From assembly GCA_019313605.1 (NCBI GenBank), contig JAFDAW010000193.1:1-5571 (forward strand): a stretch of 5,571 nucleotides of DNA. Reading direction: 5' to 3'. The stretch is from Deltaproteobacteria bacterium (lineage in GTDB: Bacteria > Myxococcota_A > UBA9160 > SMWR01). Shown in pieces: positions 1-4,923 of the stretch. The notes below the pieces were generated by a model, which ran no database searches, was not told where the DNA came from, and saw only the letters and a list, made by a program, of their open reading frames with translations. Numbering within the stretch: position 1 is the stretch's first letter; the number at the start of each line of letters is the position of its first letter. The position numbers were made by a program, and so were the translations under genes.

Positions 1-1031
1 TCGTCGACGGCCGCTTCGCGCACGAGCGCTCGACGATACGGCCGCTCGCTGCTCATCGCGTCGAACGCGTCGACGACCGCGATGATGCGCGACGTCCGAG
101 GGATCTCTTCCCCCTTCAGCCCGTCCGGGTAACCCGTTCCGTCCCACCATTCGTGGTGGTGTTGGATCGCCGAGGCGATCGCGTTCGGAATCGCGAGCGG
201 CTTGACGAGCCGCGCGCCGATGGCCGGATGCTGCTCGACGAGTGCGCGCTCGGCCGCGTCGAGTGACCCCGCCCGAAGCAGTAGATCCGTCGGTACGCCG
301 ACCTTTCCGAGATCGTGTAGAAACGCGGCGACGCGGACCTCTTCCAACGCGTCGGGATCGAGAGACAGTCGCTCCGCGAGCAGGCTCGCGTAGAACGAAA
401 CGCGCCGTGCGTGGCCGCGCATGAAGCGATCCTTGACTTCGATCGTCTCCGCGAGAACTTCGAGAAACGCCATCGTGTGCGGCCCGTCGCTCGCGTTCTC
501 TTCACCGTGCTCGCTCGAATCCGGAAAAACTACGCCCACTTGCGCGCGAAGCTTTTCGCTGCACTGGATGTCCTTCAAAATCGCCTGGGCGCCGCGATCG
601 TGTCCGACCACGCCGCCGAGCGCTTCGAGAAATTCAGTCAATCGGCCCCGCGCGTGTTTTCGGGCCAGCGCTCGACCCACGGCTGCGCTGACCTGCACCA
701 CATCGAAGGGCTTCTGGATGTAGTCGCAGATACCCGCGCGAATCCCTTCGGCCGCGCTTTCGATGCTCCCGCAGCCCGTGATGATCACGATTTCGATATG
801 GGGGAATTCACTCCGCACGGTTCGCATCAGCTCCTGGCCGTGCATTCCGGGCATGTTGAGATCGAGGGTGATCAGGTCGACGTGATCGCTGCGGATCAGT
901 TCGAGGGCCTCGGCGCCGCTGCTCGCTTGAAGGACCCGGTGGTTCGAAGCCAGGATCATCCGCAGGGATTCCCGCGGTCCGCGCTCGTCGTCGACGATCA
1001 GGATGGTTTCCGGTGTCTGGTTGTCGGTCAT
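1..1031 (-). CDS. Receiver + HD-GYP response regulator, probable cyclic-di-GMP phosphodiesterase (C-terminus beyond the window)
   Basis: 343 complete codons are visible and the gene continues past the left edge. The receiver domain (about residues 8-125) has the acidic pair D14/D15, phospho-acceptor D57 in TLDLNMPG, switch T85 and K107, so it should be phosphorylatable. A linker of roughly 60 residues leads to an HD-GYP domain from about residue 185. H207 (in RGHARRV), the HD pair H239-D240 (in FLHDLGK), H268, H292-H293 and D321 match the family's metal-binding positions. The signature HHEWWDGTGYP (292-302) is intact. By family knowledge, such RpfG-like cytosolic proteins hydrolyse cyclic-di-GMP under phosphorylation control; some act as regulators through GGDEF partners instead. 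ATG 1031 is favoured by an AGGAGGT Shine-Dalgarno six bases upstream and by the receiver starting immediately after it. A near-perfect sigma-54 promoter lies about 27 bp upstream. No cognate kinase is visible other than the fusion protein at 2707-4641. Confidence 0.93.
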   Translation of the reverse strand, partial: MTDNQTPETILIVDDERGPRESLRMILASNHRVLQASSGAEALELIRSDHVDLITLDLNMPGMHGQELMRTVRSEFPHIEIVIITGCGSIESAAEGIRAGICDYIQKPFDVVQVSAAVGRALARKHARGRLTEFLEALGGVVGHDRGAQAILKDIQCSEKLRAQVGVVFPDSSEHGEENASDGPHTMAFLEVLAETIEVKDRFMRGHARRVSFYASLLAERLSLDPDALEEVRVAAFLHDLGKVGVPTDLLLRAGSLDAAERALVEQHPAIGARLVKPLAIPNAIASAIQHHHEWWDGTGYPDGLKGEEIPRTSRIIAVVDAFDAMSSERPYRRALVREAAVD

Positions 1032-1037
1032 TGGGGG

Positions 1038-1044
1038 ACCTCCT
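1038..1044 (-). promoter_or_regulatory. Strong Shine-Dalgarno of the REC/HD-GYP gene
   Basis: Read on the minus strand, AGGAGGT is followed by a six-base spacer (CCCCCA) and ATG at 1031. It is the only near-perfect ribosome binding site I see among the four genes here. It fixes the start codon and predicts efficient translation once the sigma-54 promoter fires. Confidence 0.85.
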
Positions 1045-1069
1045 GTGTTGGCCTGCACGGACCTGAATC

Positions 1070-1084
1070 GCAAGCGACGTGCCA
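1070..1084 (-). promoter_or_regulatory. Sigma-54 (-24/-12) promoter of the REC/HD-GYP gene
   Basis: The minus strand reads TGGCACGTCGCTTGC. This matches the sigma-54 consensus TGGCACG-N4-TTGC at every conserved base, and the GG and GC doublets are 12 bp apart as required. The only deviation is a G where W follows TTGC. Counting 12 bases from the -12 C gives a predicted transcription start near 1058, a 5' leader of about 27 nt holding the AGGAGGT site, then ATG 1031. The element sits in non-coding DNA directly in front of the only gene it could serve. Sigma-54 promoters need an AAA+ activator; the one encoded just upstream at 1313-2680 is the obvious candidate. Confidence 0.88.
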
Positions 1085-1112
1085 AAATCGGCACAGTGTG
1101 CATTTATTCGTT

Positions 1113-1125
1113 TAACCACTTGAAA
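1113..1125 (-). promoter_or_regulatory. Probable IHF binding site between enhancer and sigma-54 promoter
   Basis: The minus strand reads TTTCAAGTGGTTA, matching the IHF consensus WATCAA-N4-TTR at all specified positions except the second (T for A). An A/T-rich tract lies 5' of the core, as at many IHF sites, and the surrounding 1095-1146 is by far the most AT-rich stretch in the window. The centre is about 61 bp upstream of the predicted start, within the range where IHF bends DNA to bring enhancer-bound activators to sigma-54 polymerase. The call rests on one consensus match plus position. Confidence 0.55.
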
Positions 1126-1185
1126 TTGTTTATGAATTAGAATATGTCGAGAGGCGAATCGGTCATCGCCGAGCACTCGAAGAGC

Positions 1186-1199
1186 GTTCGGATCCGAAC
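1186..1199. promoter_or_regulatory. Promoter-proximal enhancer-like palindrome (UAS 1)
   Basis: GTTCGGATCCGAAC is a perfect 14-bp palindrome, centred about 135 bp upstream of the predicted sigma-54 start. It shares the core GTTCGG-NN-CCGAAC with the palindrome at 1250-1269; the right flank ACC is also shared. Fis-type HTH dimers of NtrC-family activators bind inverted repeats at such distances. Assignment to the neighbouring regulator is inference. Confidence 0.65.
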
Positions 1200-1249
1200 A
1201 CCATTCGAGCTATGGATCTAGACTTCATTGATTTTAAATGGGAAATGAA

Positions 1250-1269
1250 GGTGTTCGGAACCGAACACC
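1250..1269. promoter_or_regulatory. Promoter-distal enhancer-like palindrome (UAS 2), possibly also a terminator hairpin
   Basis: GGTGTTCGGAACCGAACACC has perfect 9-bp arms around AA, extending the core seen at 1186-1199. Its centre lies about 202 bp upstream of the predicted sigma-54 start and 67 bp from the other palindrome's centre. I find the core nowhere else in the window. An isolated half-site GAACAC at 1283-1288 may be a third weak contact. Because it lies 43 bp past the activator gene's stop, the RNA could also fold as an 8-bp stem with a GUUC loop followed by UUCAUUU. That is a mediocre terminator tail, so an operator is the better reading. Confidence 0.68.
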
Positions 1270-1312
1270 CGAAGCAGTATCAGAACACGCTCTGCGCGCA
1301 GCTGAGCCGGTT

Positions 1313-2680
1313 TCAGCTCGCCGCGATGCCGTAGCGGTCCATCTTGAGTTTGAGCGCGCGGCGCGTGATCTGGAGCTGTTCGGCGGCTCGCGTCTGGTTG
1401 CCGTCGGCGCGCGAGAGCGCTTCGACGATCAGCGTCTTCTCGAAGTTGCCCAGCGCCGTTTCGAAACCGAGCTGCCCGGTCCGCACTGAATCCCCCAACG
1501 TCTCGAGTTCGCTGGCGCGCACGATGGCTGGCGGCAGATCTGCGATCTCCAGCACCTCGCCTTCTGCGAGCGCGACTGCGCGTGCGATCGCGTTCTCGAG
1601 CTCCCGCACATTGCCCGGCCACGCGTAGCGCTCGAGCGCGGCGATCGCGTCGCGCGCGATCCGGGCGGGTCCGCGATTGGCGTCCGCCCGCGCGGCGGCG
1701 AGAAAGTGTTCCGCGAGGCGGCGGATGTCCTCGCGCCGCTCCGCGAGTGCCGGCAGCACGATCGGAACGACATTGACGCGATAGAAGAGGTCCGCGCGGA
1801 AGCGCCCTGCGGCGACGTCCGCCTCCAGATCTCGATTCGTAGCCGCGACGACGCGCACGTCGACCTCGATGGGCGCCGATCCGCCCAGCCGTTCGATCTG
1901 CTTTTCCTGTAAAGCGCGCAACAGCTTCGCCTGGACGCCAATCCCGAGTTCACCGATTTCGTCGAGGAAGAGGGTCCCGCCCACCGCGGTTTCGAATTTT
2001 CCGATGCGCCGATCACGGGCGTCGGTAAAAGCGCCGCGCTCGTGGCCGAAGAGCTCGCTTTCGATCAATTGATCCGGAAGCGCCGCGCAGTTGACGGCCA
2101 CGAAGGGCTGATCGGCGCGCTGACCCAGGTCGTGGATCGCGCGAGCGACGAGTTCCTTGCCGGTACCGCTCTCGCCCTGAAGCAGAACCGTCGCTCGGGA
2201 AGCCGCGATCCTGCGAATCGTCTGAAAGAGTTCCCGCATCGGGGGGCTCGCGCCGACAAGTCCGCCCAAGCGTTCCCGCTCGTCGACTTCCGCGCGCAGC
2301 CGCACCACCTCGCGTTCGAGCTCGCGCCGCTCGAGCAACTTGCGGACCTTGATCCGCAGCGCCTCCACTTCGAACGGCTTGGTGATGTAGTCGACGGCCC
2401 CGCGCTTCATCGCTTCGACCGCGGTATTGACGGTCTTGGTGGCGGTCAGCACGACGACGGGCGGGGGATCGACTTCCTCAGCGAGCGATGCGAGCAGGTC
2501 GAGACCGCTGCGCCCCGGCATGACCAGGTCCAACAGAATCAGGTCGGGAGTCGACTCTTGCAGAATTCGCTCGGCCTCTTCGACCGAACCCGCAGTCGCG
2601 ACTTCGCAGTCGCCCTTGAAGAGCATGCGCAGCGATTCGCGCACCCCCGGTTCATCGTCTACTACCAACACGCAAGGCAT
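1313..2680 (-). CDS. NtrC-family sigma-54-dependent response regulator (REC-AAA+-Fis HTH)
   Basis: 455 residues, the usual NtrC-family length. Receiver: D8/D9, phospho-acceptor D51 in LLDLVMPG, T79, K101. A charged helical linker (about 105-138) leads to the AAA+ domain with Walker A GESGTGKE (169-176), sigma-54-contacting loop GAFTDA (216-221), Walker B GGTLFLDEIG (234-243), the FRADLFYRVN arginine-finger region (294-303) and WPGNVREL (354-361). The Fis-type HTH is residues 412-452 with GNQTRAA at 427-433. By family knowledge, phosphorylation drives ring assembly, and ATP hydrolysis remodels sigma-54 polymerase at -24/-12 promoters. The sigma-54 loop carries Asp where Gly is usual; the essential FT is kept. 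It starts 26 bp after the stop of the fusion protein gene, without a clear Shine-Dalgarno, so co-transcription and some translational coupling are likely. The nearest candidate target is the REC/HD-GYP promoter downstream. The exact subfamily cannot be named from sequence alone. Confidence 0.95.
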   Translation of the reverse strand: MPCVLVVDDEPGVRESLRMLFKGDCEVATAGSVEEAERILQESTPDLILLDLVMPGRSGLDLLASLAEEVDPPPVVVLTATKTVNTAVEAMKRGAVDYITKPFEVEALRIKVRKLLERRELEREVVRLRAEVDERERLGGLVGASPPMRELFQTIRRIAASRATVLLQGESGTGKELVARAIHDLGQRADQPFVAVNCAALPDQLIESELFGHERGAFTDARDRRIGKFETAVGGTLFLDEIGELGIGVQAKLLRALQEKQIERLGGSAPIEVDVRVVAATNRDLEADVAAGRFRADLFYRVNVVPIVLPALAERREDIRRLAEHFLAAARADANRGPARIARDAIAALERYAWPGNVRELENAIARAVALAEGEVLEIADLPPAIVRASELETLGDSVRTGQLGFETALGNFEKTLIVEALSRADGNQTRAAEQLQITRRALKLKMDRYGIAAS

Positions 2681-2706
2681 CGATGCGGAAGAGTATCAGA
2701 CGGGGA

Positions 2707-4641
2707 TCAGGCGGGGATATCGATCAGCAGGACGGTTTCGTGGCCCTCGCCGGGATCGATCGCGAAGCTGCCGCCCTGGGCGCGGATGATCGCCGCGGCG
2801 ATCGCGTAGTCCAATGCGTTTTCGGCGGGCGAGGTCCCGGGGAAGCGCGTCCCGGTTTGCGAACCGTCGTGGTTGCCAAAGCGAACGAGCACGCGCACGG
2901 TGGCTCCGCCGTCCAGTCCGGCCGGGTGGCGGCGCGAGGCGATGAAGACGTCGCCGCCCTCCGGGGCGAGATCCAGGCTCTTGTCGATCAGCGACTCCAA
3001 CGCGAGCCGCAGCTGTTCGGCATCGCCAACCGCGGTGGTGTGTTGTTCGTCCAACTCCTTGAGGACGAGCAGGTTGCGATCTCGTATCCGCTCGGTTCGC
3101 TCGGAGAGGATCTCTTCCAGCAGTGCCGAGAGGTCTACCTCCTCGATCTTGGGCGCTTCGAGCGCTGCGAGTTCCATCAGTCGCCCGATGACGGCTTCGA
3201 TGCGGCGTGTGTCCTGACCGACCAGTTCAGTGAAGCGCGAACGGAATTCAGGATCGTCGTACCGGCTGGGCAACAGCTCTGCGAAGGTGCGTATCGTGGA
3301 AAGCGGGTTGCGCATTTCGTGTGCGATCGCCGCGACGAGGGGCTGGATGGACGGGTTCGCTTCGCGCGAATCGCTCGCAGCTGCCGCTTGAGTTTCTGGC
3401 ACGGCACCCGCTTCTGGAGTGCGGGGCGCTGCGGGCGGGACGTGCCGCGCGTCTGCACCGGGGGTGCCCTCGTCGCCGGGGTCGGCATCGATCAGCGTCC
3501 CGACCTGGCTCGCGTCGAGAGGTGCGAACGCGATGCCGTCGTATTGAAGGTCATCGGCTCGGATCAGTTCCGCTCCGCTCGCAGCGAGCGTTTGGACCAC
3601 GACGGCTTCGAGTTCGCGCAGATTGTGCGGCCAGGGGTACTCGGCGAGGACGGTCAGCGCATCCTCCGCAAAATGCCGGGGCCGCTGCTGCCGCGCGCTG
3701 CACCAGGCGAGGGTCGTATCCCTCACAAATGCGGCGATTCGCTCGGGGTGCTCGCGCAGGGTTGGAATGCGCAGCGCGATCCCACCCAGCGCGTCGCGCA
3801 GCACCGGATCCAGCGTGCTCGCAGATCCGATCGTGGGCTCGTCGCCGCTGGTGCCGAGCCAGCGCACGACGCGGGTGCGCGCGGCCTGCGGGAGCGGGCC
3901 GAATTCGATCCAGCGCGCGAGCTGGCGCTGGGTTGCTGCCGGAAGCTGATCGACGCCTTCCAGCCAGACCGTACAGCGGTTCGTCGCGTCGCCGATGGCG
4001 TCGGAGAATGCCACCCGCAGCGAGGCGACAGACATCCCCGCTTCGCAGGGGACGTGGGCGAAGCCACTGCCCGGGTCGCCACCAAAGCGGTGGACGTAGT
4101 GGGCCAACAGCCCCTTCCCGGTTCCCTCTTCACCCAGGATCAACAGCGGGATGTCTCTCAGGTGGGGATTCAGCGCGCGCAGCAACTCGGGCAATGCGAG
4201 ATCCGCAAACCAGCGGGCGAAACGCTGTGCGATGGAGTCACGGGTCGAGCGCTGCGAAAGCGGAATTGGACCGCGGCCGCTCGGTCCTGCTGCGCCCGGG
4301 CCGCCCAGTCTGATTTGTGCGCGCAGCGCGCGGGCGTCGGGTGGATAGCTCAGGATCGATGCGTCGATCCTGTCGAATCGCTCGCGGGCTGCGTCGATCA
4401 GGTTGCGCTCGGGCACCAGGATCCAGTGCGCGTCGGGCGCGCGCATCGCGGCCCGATGGGCGAATTCCAGCTCGGCCTCGAGATCCCCGCCCAGGCCGAG
4501 CAGCACGACGTCGGCCAGCGGTGCCGCGCCGAAGATCGGATCTCCAGGAGCGCCACAAATGGCGTCTTCGGGAGCCCCGGCAGCCCGGATGAGTGCTGAA
4601 CGCAGCAGCGGGTCGCGATGGACGATCCAGAGGGTGGTCAT
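2707..4641 (-). CDS. Fusion of pseudo-receiver, degenerate NtrC-type AAA+ and histidine-kinase-like module; probable sensor partner of the NtrC-type regulator
   Basis: 644 residues with no evident signal peptide or membrane segment, so probably cytosolic. Residues 1-110 look like a receiver (TLWIVHRDPLLRSAL) but lack its chemistry: HR replaces the acidic pair, G49 sits at the phospho-acceptor position and Y99 replaces the lysine. Residues about 145-365 resemble the NtrC AAA+ domain: Walker A GEEGTGKG (170-177) and WPHNLREL (337-344) are kept. The GAFTGA loop is missing and Walker B has become VWLEGVD. After a Pro/Ala-rich linker (about 375-430) comes a convincing dimerisation/phospho-acceptor helix with IAHEMRNPLSTI (H441, E442, N445). 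The ATPase domain (about 535-644) has lost both N-box asparagines (S550, K554) and recognisable G1/G2 glycine boxes, yet ends with a typical kinase tail. Autokinase activity is therefore doubtful; phosphatase or phosphotransfer function remains possible. ATG 4641 is preferred over the in-frame ATG 4725, which lies inside a sigma-54 promoter; a weak AAGAG precedes it by seven bases. Confidence 0.85.
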   Translation of the reverse strand: MTTLWIVHRDPLLRSALIRAAGAPEDAICGAPGDPIFGAAPLADVVLLGLGGDLEAELEFAHRAAMRAPDAHWILVPERNLIDAARERFDRIDASILSYPPDARALRAQIRLGGPGAAGPSGRGPIPLSQRSTRDSIAQRFARWFADLALPELLRALNPHLRDIPLLILGEEGTGKGLLAHYVHRFGGDPGSGFAHVPCEAGMSVASLRVAFSDAIGDATNRCTVWLEGVDQLPAATQRQLARWIEFGPLPQAARTRVVRWLGTSGDEPTIGSASTLDPVLRDALGGIALRIPTLREHPERIAAFVRDTTLAWCSARQQRPRHFAEDALTVLAEYPWPHNLRELEAVVVQTLAASGAELIRADDLQYDGIAFAPLDASQVGTLIDADPGDEGTPGADARHVPPAAPRTPEAGAVPETQAAAASDSREANPSIQPLVAAIAHEMRNPLSTIRTFAELLPSRYDDPEFRSRFTELVGQDTRRIEAVIGRLMELAALEAPKIEEVDLSALLEEILSERTERIRDRNLLVLKELDEQHTTAVGDAEQLRLALESLIDKSLDLAPEGGDVFIASRRHPAGLDGGATVRVLVRFGNHDGSQTGTRFPGTSPAENALDYAIAAAIIRAQGGSFAIDPGEGHETVLLIDIPA

Positions 4642-4923
4642 TGAACGGCTCTTTTGCTCTTGCGCTTTTCGTTGTTGGGCCAGGCTGCGCGCGCACGGGT
4701 CCGATCCGAGTAGCGCAAGTGCCATGCCAACCGATCCGGTTGTGCAAAAAGCGTCTCAAGCCGGTGAGATCGCGCTCAAATCGCCCCTCGCGCCCGAGGC
4801 CAGATTGCGCCGCCTGCACTCCGCCGTCCAGCGGCCGAGCCCAATTTGGGAAAAAGATTGCCCACCGCCGATATCGTTGCTCCGACGGTGCCTCTCTGCC
4901 AGAGTAGACGGTCCGGGGGGACT
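4642..4923. other. Divergent intergenic region between the sensor operon and the ThyX-family gene
   Basis: This 282-bp region separates divergent genes. Besides the minus-strand sigma-54 element it holds an inverted repeat AACCG-ATC-CGGTT (4729-4741), two copies of CCGATCCG (4701-4708 and 4731-4738) flanking the promoter, and a small palindrome CCCAATTTGGG (4840-4850). A plus-strand sigma-70-like pair (TTGGGA at 4846 and GATATC at 4870, 18-bp spacer) is possible for the ThyX-family gene but too weak to call. I see no small gene or RNA gene here. Confidence 0.6.
4715..4729 (-). promoter_or_regulatory. Sigma-54 (-24/-12) promoter of the sensor-regulator operon
   Basis: The minus strand reads TGGCATGGCACTTGC: TGGCA, the G at the seventh position, TTGC and the 12-bp GG-to-GC spacing all match the sigma-54 consensus. 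Differences are T for C at the sixth position and G for W after TTGC. The predicted start is near 4703, giving a leader of about 62 nt to ATG 4641. The upstream ATG at 4725-4723 lies within the element and would not be transcribed from it. Unlike the promoter at 1070-1084, I see no GTTCGG-NN-CCGAAC enhancer or AT-rich bend site upstream, so its activator is unclear. Confidence 0.75.

Larger units (their letters stand above)
1032..1312. other. Intergenic control region between the NtrC-type gene and the REC/HD-GYP gene
   Basis: These 281 bp hold no credible gene. In minus-strand order they contain the long palindrome (1250-1269), an AT-rich stretch near 1228-1246, the 14-bp palindrome (1186-1199), the AT-rich IHF-like segment (about 1095-1146), a small palindrome GCACAGTGTGC (1091-1101), the -24/-12 promoter and the Shine-Dalgarno. 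The order enhancer, bend site, promoter is the classical sigma-54 arrangement. Confidence 0.8.

Noticed and set aside
411..1115. A 234-codon plus-strand open frame opposite the REC/HD-GYP gene
   Set aside because: Antisense shadow running through the promoter and Shine-Dalgarno of the real gene, with no family resemblance.
1250..1269. The long palindrome as a simple rho-independent terminator of the activator gene
   Set aside because: The tail UUCAUUUCCC is not a proper U-tract, and a second palindrome with the same core lies 67 bp away upstream of a sigma-54 promoter, so an enhancer is the better primary reading; a dual role is not excluded.
3397..3411. Plus-strand TGGCACGGCACCCGC resembling a sigma-54 promoter
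   Set aside because: The -24 half is good but the -12 half reads CCGC instead of TTGC. It lies antisense inside the coding sequence for the Pro/Ala linker, with no downstream gene in that direction.
2683..4599. A 638-codon open frame on the plus strand, antisense to the fusion protein and regulator start
   Set aside because: It is the GC-rich antisense shadow of the fusion gene: no recognisable domain, Arg/Gly/Cys-rich composition, and the opposite strand encodes clear conserved motifs.
4642..4725. 28-residue N-terminal extension of the fusion protein from ATG 4725
   Set aside because: The ATG lies inside a good sigma-54 element whose predicted start is downstream, and the extension resembles no domain. 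ATG 4641 starts right at the receiver-like fold with a weak Shine-Dalgarno.
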